Shown here: one piece after another, positions 8,515 to 16,763 of the stretch
How positions within the stretch are numbered: position 1 is the first letter of the stretch
Layout of the letters: each line of letters opens with the position of its first letter
Assembly (NCBI GenBank): GCA_018240025.1
Contig: JAFEGM010000021.1
Coordinates: 1 to 47,698 of the forward strand
Length of the DNA stretch: 47,698 nt
Origin: Verrucomicrobiota bacterium
GTDB taxonomy: Bacteria > Verrucomicrobiota > Verrucomicrobiia > Chthoniobacterales > SZAS-18
Direction of reading: 5' to 3'
The notes under the pieces: generated by a model
What the model was told of the DNA's origin: nothing
The model's database searches: none
Seen by the model: the letters and a program-made list of their open reading frames with translations, nothing else
Position numbers and translations under genes: made by a program

Positions 8515-9327
8515 ATGCAATCATTACGTATATATTTAACGATGTTTATTGCTTTCACCCTTGTCACGGCACCGACCCACCGCCTTTCGGCGCAGCTGAA
8601 GGTCTTCGATCTGACGAACTTCCGCCAGGCGGTTGACGCCTTCAAGCAGGCCAAGGAGCAGCTGAAGACGGTCACCGATACCCTCCGCGAAGTGCGCTCG
8701 GTCGTGCAGCAGGGGAAGGAACTCCTGCGCATTCTGGGCGATCCACGGGCGCTGCTGAATGCGCTCGGGCTGAGCGAGCTCACCGCCATCCTGAAGGAGG
8801 TCGGGGAAATCGCGGACTTCGGCCGCAAGACCATGGCCGAGGTCGCGGCCCTCGCGGACGAGGTGAAGAGCCTGACGGATGCGCGGCTCAATTTGTTCTC
8901 CAGCGGCCGCACGCTCGGCCTATTGGTGAACGGCGCGCCGCGCGACAGGGGACGCTACCGGGGTTTCGCCATCTTCGAGACGCAGCTGAGCGAGTCGAAC
9001 AAGGTGCTCGACGAGATCAAGCCGAAGCTGGCCGACCTCGCCCGGCGGAAGAGCGAGCTGACGCAACGTCTGCAGTCCGTCACGACCGAGAATGAACGCG
9101 AAGCGGTCCGTTCCGGGCTCGCAGCTGCGACTTCCGCCGAGCAAAGCCTGCATTATCAGGCGCAGGCGGCCCAGGCGCAGGTCATGGCGGCCGATGCCGG
9201 CGTCCGCCAGGCCCGGGCGAAAGAGCGCGAGGGGCTGGAGGAAGAAGAAGAGATTCTCGCCGCGCAGGCGGAGCAGGAAGCCCGCAAGAAGAACGCCGAG
9301 CTGCGCCAGCGCCTCTTCGGCCGGTGA
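8515..9327 (+). CDS. TrbJ/VirB5-like exported coiled-coil protein
   Basis: 270 residues. An N-terminal signal peptide (hydrophobic stretch about 8-20, cleavage near LSAQ) is followed by long helical, charged stretches with heptad character, ending in a very acidic/basic helix (residues about 235-265). This is the form of TrbJ/VirB5 proteins, minor pilus components in the periplasm or at the pilus tip. The ATG at 8515 was chosen because the signal peptide begins there; the frame is open upstream. The next gene starts ten bases after the stop. The family call rests on gene order plus fold style. Confidence 0.66.
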   Translation: MQSLRIYLTMFIAFTLVTAPTHRLSAQLKVFDLTNFRQAVDAFKQAKEQLKTVTDTLREVRSVVQQGKELLRILGDPRALLNALGLSELTAILKEVGEIADFGRKTMAEVAALADEVKSLTDARLNLFSSGRTLGLLVNGAPRDRGRYRGFAIFETQLSESNKVLDEIKPKLADLARRKSELTQRLQSVTTENEREAVRSGLAAATSAEQSLHYQAQAAQAQVMAADAGVRQARAKEREGLEEEEEILAAQAEQEARKKNAELRQRLFGR

Positions 9328-9337
9328 ACCCAAGGCC

Positions 9338-10993
9338 ATGTTCGACTTCCTGCTCGAAGAAGGCGGCTCGCTGATCGGCGGCTCCATGCGTCCGGACGCC
9401 TTGTTCAATCCTGCCACCGGCTCGCTCTCCACGGCCTTGCGGACGGCGGTCGCCCTGGCTTCGACCCCGTTTCTGCAGCTCGGCTATGTCCTGCTGGTCA
9501 TCGGGCTGGTGCAGGCGCTGATCCGCCAGAGCGACTCGCCGCGTGAGCAGCTGAATGCGACCGCGCGGGTCGTCATCCTGGCGCTCGTCATCTCGCTGGT
9601 CCGGCATCACGAAGAGTGGCGGAACTTCGTGCCCGAGGTCTCCGGCGCCATGGCGAGCCGGATGAACTCGCCGGCCGAGAGGGCCAGCAAGTCGATGGGT
9701 CACTTCGTCGAGCTGCTCTACCCGGGCGGCGACTTCAACAGCACCAAAGGCAGGGGCGCCTATCGGACGTGGTTCTTCAACGTGACCGGACGGGCGGTCG
9801 AGATGGCCACGAACCTGGTCGTGGGGCTGATCGGCATCCTGGTGCTCTGCCTCTGCTTCGTCGCCATCTTCATCGGCTGGCTGGTCGGTTTGGTCGTGGT
9901 CTGGCTCTCGGAAACTCTCTACACGTTCGGACTGGTGTTGGCTCCAGCGGCGATCGGCGCCCTCGGCGTGGACGCGCTCCGCAGCGTCGGCAGCAGCTAT
10001 CTGCTCGGGCTCGTTTCCGTTGGCACCGGGAAGCTGGCGCTGGCCCTGGCGCACGTTGGCACCAATGCGTTGCTGGAGTGGGTGGTCGGCCTGGTGCACT
10101 CGCTCACCAAGGCCGACGTGAAACTCATCCTCACGGCGCTGCCAACCGCGGGACTTCGCCAGGATTTTGCCGATGGCCTCGCCCAGCTACCGCCCGGCGG
10201 CTGGGGCGTGCTCTTCCTTGCCGTTCTGCTGGTCGCGGCCTGGACCATCGTCACGCCCGTCTTCGCGTGGAAGATCTTCATGAACACCCTGCGCACGGGC
10301 GCGCAGTTCGGTACGCGGCTGGGCTTCGCCTTTGCGGGCGCCAGCCTGCGCGCGCTGGGCAATGCGGCCGAAACCGGCGGGGCCGTGCTCCAGCAGAAGG
10401 CCAAGGGTGGCGGCGTGGGCGGCTCCGGCGGGCGCGCGGGCGGCACTCGCGGCGGGGGAGGTGGAAAAGGCGGGCCAGCTGGCGGCGACGGCGACGAAGG
10501 CGGCTCCGCTTCCGCCCCGCGCCGGGACGTCGCGAGTCAGGAAGGCGGCGCGGCCGCTGCCGGCGGTAGCACGACGAGCGAAGGCCCGCCGCTGCGCGGA
10601 GCGCCGTTGGCGCAGGCGCGTCGACGCGTGGGGGAGGCCGCGCTCCGCGCGCACCTGGCCAATTGCCCGGACGAGCAGATCCACGGCATCTGCGCGCAGG
10701 TCGCCCGTGCTTCCGGCGCGCCCACGGCGCAGGCGACCGAGCTGGCTTCCGAAGTCTGCCCGGCCCCGGCTGGCGCGGCGAGAGAGGCGGCCGCAGCGCA
10801 GCCCGCAGCCGCCGCGCCGGCAGCTTCGAGCGAGCGACCGGAGTTGGCCCGCCTCGGTCGCCGACTCACCGTCGCGGCCGCCGTGCTGCGGCGGGCCAGC
10901 GCCCATGCCAGCGAGCAGGTGCCCGATCCCACCGATCAGGGCGTGCTGGCGGCCTATCAACGCACGCTGCCGAAGCCGGAGAAGCCCGCCTGA
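9338..10993 (+). CDS. TrbL/VirB6-like polytopic membrane protein
   Basis: 551-residue inner-membrane protein with five or six strong membrane segments (roughly residues 45-65, 75-92, 150-190, 195-240 and 285-310), typical of TrbL/VirB6, the inner-membrane channel part of type IV secretion machines. After about residue 355 it changes into a long soluble tail that is first Gly-rich (about 365-395) and then Ala/Gly/Pro-rich, to the C-terminus. Such tails are common in TrbL proteins. The ATG at 9338 lies right after the upstream gene and begins MFDFLLEEGG. Confidence 0.8.
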   Translation: MFDFLLEEGGSLIGGSMRPDALFNPATGSLSTALRTAVALASTPFLQLGYVLLVIGLVQALIRQSDSPREQLNATARVVILALVISLVRHHEEWRNFVPEVSGAMASRMNSPAERASKSMGHFVELLYPGGDFNSTKGRGAYRTWFFNVTGRAVEMATNLVVGLIGILVLCLCFVAIFIGWLVGLVVVWLSETLYTFGLVLAPAAIGALGVDALRSVGSSYLLGLVSVGTGKLALALAHVGTNALLEWVVGLVHSLTKADVKLILTALPTAGLRQDFADGLAQLPPGGWGVLFLAVLLVAAWTIVTPVFAWKIFMNTLRTGAQFGTRLGFAFAGASLRALGNAAETGGAVLQQKAKGGGVGGSGGRAGGTRGGGGGKGGPAGGDGDEGGSASAPRRDVASQEGGAAAAGGSTTSEGPPLRGAPLAQARRRVGEAALRAHLANCPDEQIHGICAQVARASGAPTAQATELASEVCPAPAGAAREAAAAQPAAAAPAASSERPELARLGRRLTVAAAVLRRASAHASEQVPDPTDQGVLAAYQRTLPKPEKPA

Positions 10994-11000
10994 ACGCTCC

Positions 11001-11816
11001 ATGGCCACGCTGGCTCGATCGGTCGCGAAGAGTGCGCTGCGCCGCTGGCTGTGGCGCGCTCTCGTGGCCGCGGTCGGGCTGAAGCTGCTGTTCCTTGGTC
11101 TGCTGACGCTGATCATTCTCGCGCTGACCGGAGTGATGCAGGAAGAGCGCCGGCGCGAAGCGGCTCGGCAGGAGGAGTCTCTCGGCCTGCCGCTGCCCGA
11201 TCAACCCGCGGCTCGGGCGGAAGGCGCACCCACGGGGCCGATCGCCCCCGCGGCCGGAGCCATCGATATCGGGGCCCCGGATCCCGCCCGCGCCCAGCAG
11301 GGCTTCTCATACACGGCGCCCGCTGCCATCGATTACGACGGCGACCCCTTCGCCTACGCGCCTCCCACCAGCGGGTTGCCCACGAGCGACTATCTCGCCA
11401 ATGCCGGCCGGCCCGGAAACTGGTGGGGCCTCGAGACCGACACCGGAAAGCCCAGCGGGACGCCCAAGGTTCGCTCCGACGGCTATTACATTTCGCAGAC
11501 CTCCCTGCGCCTGCACGGCCGCTCGCTCGATGCCCGCGTCGTTCCGTTCGTCGCGCTGCCGCATGGCTACATGGGCGCAAAGCTCGGCGACTACGCACTC
11601 GTCACGAACAACAGCACCGGCCAGCGCATCTGGGCCGTTTTTGGCGACGTCAGTCCGCGCCAGGCGCGCGTGGAAGTCAGCCCTGCCGCCGCCAAGGCGC
11701 TCGGCGTCGGCTTCACCAAGGGCGGCACCACCTCCAACGCCGGCTCGCTCACGGTCACGATCTATCCCGGCACCCGCAATCTCACCGACCTTGCCGCCCG
11801 TGTCGGCGGCCGTTGA
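11001..11816 (+). CDS. Membrane-anchored GH75-like (chitosanase-family) hydrolase
   Basis: 271 residues. One membrane helix near the N-terminus (about 18-45) is followed by a Pro/Ala-rich spacer and then a C-terminal domain (about 145-265) resembling glycoside hydrolase family 75: the path VPFVALP ... GDYALV ... WAVFGD ... VEVSPAAAKALGV. D216 in FGD and E225 in VEV are nine residues apart, the spacing I recall for the catalytic Asp/Glu pair of GH75 chitosanases. The enzyme would sit in the periplasm on an inner-membrane anchor. Here it occupies the place of the VirB1/TrbN lytic transglycosylase that opens the wall for a secretion apparatus, so a wall-cutting or glycan-binding role is inferred. 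It starts seven bases after the TrbL-like stop. Confidence 0.68.
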   Translation: MATLARSVAKSALRRWLWRALVAAVGLKLLFLGLLTLIILALTGVMQEERRREAARQEESLGLPLPDQPAARAEGAPTGPIAPAAGAIDIGAPDPARAQQGFSYTAPAAIDYDGDPFAYAPPTSGLPTSDYLANAGRPGNWWGLETDTGKPSGTPKVRSDGYYISQTSLRLHGRSLDARVVPFVALPHGYMGAKLGDYALVTNNSTGQRIWAVFGDVSPRQARVEVSPAAAKALGVGFTKGGTTSNAGSLTVTIYPGTRNLTDLAARVGGR

Positions 11817-11835
11817 ACCCCAGCCACCTGTCCGC

Positions 11836-12477
11836 ATGCACCGTCCTTCCTGCACCCGCCGTCTCCCGCTCGCCTTCTCCCTCCTGCTCACTGCCTGTCG
11901 CTGCCTCGCGGCCTCGGAAGATCAGGCGCAGGAATCGCCGCTCATCGCCGAGGCGCCCGCCGCCTCCGGCTGGCGCTTCGAACGCCTCGAAACGGAACCC
12001 GGCGCCGCCGCCCGCCTGCACGCGCCTTCGGGTGCGACCGTCCGGCTGGAGGGCCTGCCGGCCGACGTACCGGTCGATCTCGTGGCCTCGGCCGATCGCG
12101 CCGCGCTGGCGCTGCTGGTGCATCATCGGAAATACACCGACCTGCTCGCCTGGCGGCAAAACTCCGCCGGCGAGCTGGTCGAGGAAGTGCTGCCCATCCT
12201 GCCTGCGGCGGAGATACTGCGCAGCTATCCTACGGGAGGCAAACCCCCGGCCCTGCGCAAACCGCGGCTGGCCGGCATGAGCATCGAGCGCGCCGGCTGG
12301 GGCACCGGCCGGCGCCTGGCGGCGCGCGTGCGCCTGCTGCTGGTCGACGACGCCACCGGCGAGACGGGCTGGAGCTACCTCGTCGACGCCGTCTGGAGCA
12401 TGCCGCCGGTGACTTCGCCGCCGGGCGCGCGCGCCGTGCTGACGCTGCTCAATGTGATCCTGGAGCCGCCGTGCTGA
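11836..12477 (+). CDS. Exported hypothetical protein, last gene of VirB-like operon
   Basis: 213 residues with an N-terminal signal (hydrophobic about 9-25, cleavage near CLAA; a lipobox-like LTAC occurs within it). The mature part has no recognised domain and is predicted to be mostly beta-rich. It starts 19 bases after the GH75-like gene and its 3' end overlaps the convergent ferredoxin gene by about 29 bases, which marks the end of the operon. By position it may be a periplasmic partner of the apparatus. Function unknown. Confidence 0.7.
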   Translation: MHRPSCTRRLPLAFSLLLTACRCLAASEDQAQESPLIAEAPAASGWRFERLETEPGAAARLHAPSGATVRLEGLPADVPVDLVASADRAALALLVHHRKYTDLLAWRQNSAGELVEEVLPILPAAEILRSYPTGGKPPALRKPRLAGMSIERAGWGTGRRLAARVRLLLVDDATGETGWSYLVDAVWSMPPVTSPPGARAVLTLLNVILEPPC

Positions 12478-12700
12478 GCGTCTTCGTCTCCACGATGCTC
12501 TCCGCCGGGCAGCGCTCCATCGCCTCCCGCGCTTCCGCGAGCAGCTCGGGCCCAGCGGGCTGGCGCAGCACGTAGGCCAGCCCATCCGGCGCCTCGGCGA
12601 AGACCTCGGGCAGGTTGGCGGTGCATTGGCCGCAGTAGATGCAGTCGTCCGTCACATGGAACGGACCGGGGGCATTGAGTGGATGAGGCAGGGCTGGCAT
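12449..12700 (-). CDS. Mono-cluster [4Fe-4S] ferredoxin
   Basis: Small electron carrier of 83 residues from the ATG at 12700. Cluster ligands are the CxxCxxC of DDCIYCGQC and the distal Cys in ERCPAES. The extra Cys that forms a disulfide in some mono-cluster ferredoxins is replaced here (NLPEVF). An upstream ATG at 12757 would add 19 residues, but that codon lies inside the putative operator, so the shorter start is preferred; its N-terminal length is also the usual one. It diverges from the LysR gene, suggesting control by that regulator. Its redox partner is not visible nearby. Confidence 0.85.
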   Translation of the reverse strand: MPALPHPLNAPGPFHVTDDCIYCGQCTANLPEVFAEAPDGLAYVLRQPAGPELLAEAREAMERCPAESIVETKTLSTAAPGSH

Positions 12701-12734
12701 GGCCGAGCCTGCGGACAGCGGCAAAGCTTGGCGC

Positions 12735-12770
12735 ATGCAAGAAAAGCATTTATTCATGCAGGCTTAGCAT
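12735..12770. promoter_or_regulatory. Two matched LysR-type dyads between ferredoxin and LysR genes
   Basis: ATGC-N7-GCAT occurs twice: 12735-12749 and 12756-12770. The copies have the same arm and gap lengths and are spaced exactly 21 bases apart, two helical turns. Each contains T-N11-A, the LysR consensus. The second overlaps the LysR start codon, fitting autorepression and control of the divergent ferredoxin. Confidence 0.7.
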
Positions 12771-13677
12771 GAATTTCCTCGCTCTCGATCCGGCCGCCCT
12801 GCGGCTCTGCTGTGCCGTGGCCGAGACGGGCAGCTTCTCGGCGGCCGGCCGGCGCTGCGGTCTGACGCAGAGTGCCGCCTCCCGCCAGATCCAGCGGCTG
12901 GAGGAGGCGCTGGGCGTGACGCTGTTTGAGCGCACCACCCGTTCGGTGCGGCCGACGCCCGCCGGCGAGTTTCTGCGTGCCCATGCGCTCCGCCTGCTGG
13001 GGGATGCTGCGCTGACGGTGCAGCGTCTCGGGGAAGAGTTTGCCGGTGCGCCGCGCACGCTGCGCGTCGGGTGGTCGCGCTCGATCGGCATCTCGCATCT
13101 GCCCGGCCTGCTGCACGCCTTCGAGGCCCGCCATTCGGAGGTGCGGCTCACCCTGGAGCAGAACGCCGGGGCCGCACTCCTGGCCGGTCTGGAGCAGCGG
13201 GCGCTCGATCTGGCCATTGTCTCGGACCCGGCCCGCCTCCCGCGCACGCTCGAGCGGCTGCATGCCTTTGCGGACGAGTTCGTGCTGATCGCTCCGCGCC
13301 GTTTGGGGCCGGCGTCGGCCAAGGCCCGGCCTGCCCGCGAGCTGCTCCGAGCCTGGGCCGACGAGCGCTGGCTCCTGCCGCTCGGCAGCAGCGGCGCGGG
13401 CGGCGACGTGCGGACGTGGCTGCGGCAGCACGGGTTGCGCCGGCACAGCGCCATCGAACTCGACAGCTTCGATGTCATCGCCAGCCTTGTGGCGCTCGGA
13501 CTCGGCGTCAGTCTGGTGCCGCGCCGGACCCTGGCGCTCTTTGCCCGCGGTCGGCGTCCGCTCGTGCATCCGATGCGACCGCGCTATCGGCGGCGCATCG
13601 CGGTACTCGCCCGTCGGGAGCTGCCGCGGCCCGCGCAGGTAACCGATTTCGTGGCTGCCATTCTCTTCCGCAAATGA
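12769..13677 (+). CDS. LysR-family transcriptional regulator
   Basis: 302 residues. The N-terminal winged helix-turn-helix (about 5-65) shows the family signature: FSAAGRRCGLTQSAASRQIQRLE followed by LFERTTRSVRPTPAG, broken here only for reading. A periplasmic-binding-like effector domain follows (about 90-295). The ATG at 12769 was chosen because the family start is a few residues before the first helix. The gene is divergent from a ferredoxin gene with two T-N11-A dyads between them, so the ferredoxin is the likely target. The effector is unknown. Confidence 0.93.
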   Translation: MNFLALDPAALRLCCAVAETGSFSAAGRRCGLTQSAASRQIQRLEEALGVTLFERTTRSVRPTPAGEFLRAHALRLLGDAALTVQRLGEEFAGAPRTLRVGWSRSIGISHLPGLLHAFEARHSEVRLTLEQNAGAALLAGLEQRALDLAIVSDPARLPRTLERLHAFADEFVLIAPRRLGPASAKARPARELLRAWADERWLLPLGSSGAGGDVRTWLRQHGLRRHSAIELDSFDVIASLVALGLGVSLVPRRTLALFARGRRPLVHPMRPRYRRRIAVLARRELPRPAQVTDFVAAILFRK

Positions 13678-13735
13678 GCAAGCGCGGAGGCGCGGAGCCG
13701 CTTGAAGTCAGCTGCATTCCGCTGCTTCTTTCGCC

Positions 13736-13945
13736 ATGTCCACAGGCCAAGGCTCCGCCGGCAACGTCATCGCGGCCATCTGCTCCTTCTTCATCCCGGG
13801 CCTCGGGCAGTTGGTGCAGGGACGCGTGCTGTCCGCGCTGTTCTTCCTCATCATGACGGGGCTGATCTGGTTCTTCAGCTTCGGCATGCTGGGCTGGATC
13901 GGCCACATCTGGGCGGCCGTGAATGCGGCGCTTTGGAAGAAGTAG
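13736..13945 (+). CDS. Small TM2-like membrane protein
   Basis: 69 residues with two hydrophobic segments (about 10-25 and 33-62). The stretch FFIPGLGQLVQGR is the characteristic turn of small TM2/DUF5683-like inner-membrane proteins. It lies between the LysR gene and a convergent flavoprotein gene, with no obvious operon. The precise role is unknown. Confidence 0.72.
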   Translation: MSTGQGSAGNVIAAICSFFIPGLGQLVQGRVLSALFFLIMTGLIWFFSFGMLGWIGHIWAAVNAALWKK

Positions 13946-13960
13946 GCGGCCGCCTCCGGC

Positions 13961-15208
13961 TCAATCTTCCGCCGCCGAGCGCCCGGCCAGCCAGCCGGTG
14001 GTCCAGGCGGCCTGGAAATTGAAGCCGCCCGTGATGCCGTCGAGGTCGAGCAGCTCGCCGGCGAAATGCAGGCCGGGCACCAGCCGGCTTTCGCAGCGCC
14101 GGAAGTCGACCTCCTTCAGGGCCACTCCGCCGCAGGTCACGAACTCATCCTTGTTCAGGCTCTTGCCGTGCACCGGGAAGTCGCAGGTCGTCAGCTGCTC
14201 CGCCAGTGCCTGCAGCTGCTCGCGGGTGGTGGCCGACCAGCGGACGTCGGGGCCGATGCCCGCGGCCTGCGCCAGTCGCTCCCAAAGTCGGGCCGGGATC
14301 TCCCCGAGTCCGGCGCCGGCCACGACGCGCCGGCCCTCGGCTTCCCGCTGCCCGCGCAGCCGGCCGAGTGCCTCGTCGCGGCCGGCCGGACCCAGCCAGC
14401 CGATCCGCACGGTGAAGCGGTAGTCGCGCTCGGCCAACTCGCGCGCGCCCCAGGCCGACGTCCGCAGAATCGCCGGGCCGCTCAGGCCCCAGTGCGTGAC
14501 GAGGACGGGCCCGGTCTCGTCGAGCGAGGTCCCCGGCACCCGCACGCGCGTCGCCGGCACCGACAGCCCGGCGAGATCCGCCAGCCGCGGATCGGTGATG
14601 CTGAAGGTGAAGAGCGAAGGCACCGGGTCGACGATCCGGTGCCCGAAGCCCGCCGCCAGCGCCGCGCCGCCCTGGCCGGCGCGCGGGCTGCCGGTGGTGA
14701 GCACGAGACGCGCGCATGCCAGCTCGCCGCCCCATTCGAGCCGCAGGCGGAATCCGCCCGCGGTCCGCTCGGCTGCGGTCACGCCGCAGCGGGTGCGGAC
14801 CTGCACTCCGGCCCGGCGGGCCGCCCCGAGCAGGCATTCGATGATCGTCTCCGAGCGGTCGGTCACCGGAAACATGCGGCCGTCGGACTCGGTCTTCAGC
14901 GGCACGCCACGCTCCGCGAACCAAGCGATCGTATCGCGCGGCTGAAAACGGGCGAAGGCCCCGCGCAGTTCCCGTCCGCCCCGCGGATAGCGCGCCACCA
15001 GCTGCGAAGGCTCGAAGCAGGCGTGCGTGACATTGCAGCGCCCGCCGCCACTGATGCGGACCTTGGCCAGCACGGTGGAGGATTTCTCCAGCAGCACGAC
15101 GGGCCCGCCGCCGGCCTCGGCGCAGGCGATGGCAGCGAAAAAGCCGGCCGCGCCTCCCCCCACGACGGCCACGCGGGCCCGCTGGGGCAGGGAGGAATCG
15201 GGAGACAT
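13961..15208 (-). CDS. BaiN/HI0933-type FAD-dependent oxidoreductase
   Basis: 415 residues from the ATG at 15208 (an ATG at 15226 adds MRRRRR and is less likely). The N-terminal dinucleotide-binding motif is VVGGGAAGFFAAI, followed by the HI0933-family signature KVRISGGGRCNVTH and, near the C-terminus, GVALKEVD and DGITGGFNFQAAW, which close the FAD site. These flavoproteins reduce or isomerise diverse substrates; few are characterised. Here the gene stands alone, convergent with the small membrane protein gene (15 bases apart), so no substrate can be proposed. Confidence 0.92.
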   Translation of the reverse strand: MSPDSSLPQRARVAVVGGGAAGFFAAIACAEAGGGPVVLLEKSSTVLAKVRISGGGRCNVTHACFEPSQLVARYPRGGRELRGAFARFQPRDTIAWFAERGVPLKTESDGRMFPVTDRSETIIECLLGAARRAGVQVRTRCGVTAAERTAGGFRLRLEWGGELACARLVLTTGSPRAGQGGAALAAGFGHRIVDPVPSLFTFSITDPRLADLAGLSVPATRVRVPGTSLDETGPVLVTHWGLSGPAILRTSAWGARELAERDYRFTVRIGWLGPAGRDEALGRLRGQREAEGRRVVAGAGLGEIPARLWERLAQAAGIGPDVRWSATTREQLQALAEQLTTCDFPVHGKSLNKDEFVTCGGVALKEVDFRRCESRLVPGLHFAGELLDLDGITGGFNFQAAWTTGWLAGRSAAED

Positions 15209-15297
15209 GCGGCGGCGGCGACGCACTGAAGCCGCGGAATTCGGCTCGTCAGCCGTTTTCGGTTTTCGGATTTCCGCATCCCACGCGAAGATCGCCG

Positions 15298-16119
15298 ATG
15301 TCTTGGATCGACCGACTTGAAAAGCGCCTTGGCTGGATCGCCATCCCCGGCCTGACCAAGGGTATTGCCGTACTGACGGCGATCGTCTGGGTGCTCACGC
15401 GGGCGAATCCGGCCTACGAGAATCAGCTCGTCCTGCTGCCCGCGGCGGTCTGGGCCGGCGAGTGGTGGCGCCTGATCAGCTTCCTCTTCGTGCCGATGGT
15501 GAACGACCAGTTCCTCTTCTTCGAGGTGGCCTACAGCAACGGCATCTGGATGCTCTTCGCCGTCCTCTTCCTCTGGTTCATCGGCAATTCCCTCGAGCGG
15601 GAGTGGGGCGCGTTCCGACTGACCCTCTACATCCTCTTGGGATACCTCGGCATCGTGGCCAGTGCTCTTGTCCTCGGCGCGCCCGGGAGCTTCGGCCCCA
15701 TCAGCCTCGCGCTCTTCTTCGCCTTCGCCACCCTGGCTCCGAACTACGAGATCCTGGTCTTCTTCATCCTGCCGGTGCGGGTGAAATGGCTCGCCCTGAT
15801 TTCGGCGGTCATGCTGCTGCTGATGTTCTTCACGGGCGGCTGGTTGGTCAAAGTCTGGCTCCTCCTCTGCTACGTGAACTACCTCGTCTTCTTCGGCCCC
15901 GAATGGGTGAGTCGACTGCGGCATTCGCGCGAGACCGCCCAGCGACGGAACCGCTTCGAGAGCGCGCGCCGTGAGATGGAGCGAGATCAGCCCACCATGC
16001 ACGCCTGCGCCGTCTGCGGACGGACGGAGCTTTCCAATCCCGAGCTCGAATTCCGGGTCAGCGGCCTGGATGAGAAGGAGTATTGCCGCGAACATCTGCC
16101 GAAGCCAGCCCAAAGCTGA
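15298..16119 (+). CDS. Rhomboid-like membrane pseudoprotease with C-terminal zinc-finger-like tail
   Basis: 273 residues with about six membrane segments (20-210) in the rhomboid arrangement, including a WWRLISF loop and the conserved GNSLEREWG turn. The catalytic GxSG serine motif is absent: the matching place reads GSFGPISLALFF, and no partner His is apparent. It should therefore not cleave substrates and may bind or chaperone membrane proteins. A cytoplasmic tail (about 235-265) carries CAVC and, some 22 residues on, CREH, a likely zinc site. The GNAT gene follows 20 bases later and could be co-transcribed. Confidence 0.78.
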   Translation: MSWIDRLEKRLGWIAIPGLTKGIAVLTAIVWVLTRANPAYENQLVLLPAAVWAGEWWRLISFLFVPMVNDQFLFFEVAYSNGIWMLFAVLFLWFIGNSLEREWGAFRLTLYILLGYLGIVASALVLGAPGSFGPISLALFFAFATLAPNYEILVFFILPVRVKWLALISAVMLLLMFFTGGWLVKVWLLLCYVNYLVFFGPEWVSRLRHSRETAQRRNRFESARREMERDQPTMHACAVCGRTELSNPELEFRVSGLDEKEYCREHLPKPAQS

Positions 16120-16139
16120 TCTCTCGCCGCCCCGACGTC

Positions 16140-16763
16140 ATGATCAATCCTCAGCCTGTCGTCCTCGAAGGCCACGGTGTGCGCCTCGAACCGCTGACCT
16201 CCGAGCACGCGCCCGGCCTGCTCGCGGCGGCGGGATCGGGCGAATTGTGGAAGCTCTGGTTCACTTCGGTGCCCGGACCCGAGCTGAGCGACGTGCAGGC
16301 CTATCTCGCCACCGCCGAAGCGGGCCGGCAGGCCGGTCACATGCTGCCGTGGGCCGTGCGCGACCTCGCCAGCGGCGAGCTGGCGGGCAGCACGCGATAT
16401 CACGACATCGTGCCTGCGGCGGACCGCGTGGAGATCGGCTACACTTGGTACGGTCAGCGTTGGCAGCGCACCGCCGTGAACACGACCTGCAAGCTGCTCC
16501 TGCTCGAGCACGCCTTCGATCACCTGGGGTGCCAGGTCGTCGGCCTCCGCACGGACAACTTCAATTTCGCCTCCCAGCGCGCCATCGCCGCGCTCGGCGC
16601 CAAGCAGGACGGCGTCATCCGCCACCATAGCCCGCGCCGCGACGGTTCGGTCCGCGACACCGTCATGTTCAGCATCCTGGCGACGGAGTGGCCGGATGTG
16701 CGTAAGCACCTGGGGGCCCGGTTGGGAAGATTCAAGAATCAAGAATCAAGATTCAAACCGTGA
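16140..16763 (+). CDS. GNAT-family N-acetyltransferase
   Basis: 207 residues, RimJ/RimL-like. It shows the usual opening VRLEPLTSEHAPGL, the beta4 region RVEIGYTWYGQRWQRTAVN in place of the acetyl-CoA loop, and the GLRTDNFNFASQRAIAALGA region typical of this subgroup. The ATG at 16140 follows the rhomboid-like gene by 20 bases. The C-terminal residues after about 197 (FKNQESRFKP) are encoded by a heptamer/hairpin repeat that also supplies the stop codon, so the natural end of the protein has probably been replaced. The substrate is unknown (amino group of a protein or small molecule). Confidence 0.9.
   Translation: MINPQPVVLEGHGVRLEPLTSEHAPGLLAAAGSGELWKLWFTSVPGPELSDVQAYLATAEAGRQAGHMLPWAVRDLASGELAGSTRYHDIVPAADRVEIGYTWYGQRWQRTAVNTTCKLLLLEHAFDHLGCQVVGLRTDNFNFASQRAIAALGAKQDGVIRHHSPRRDGSVRDTVMFSILATEWPDVRKHLGARLGRFKNQESRFKP

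Noticed and set aside
3466..12477. Complete integrative conjugative element
   Set aside because: No integrase, relaxase, coupling protein or attachment-site repeats were found at either end.
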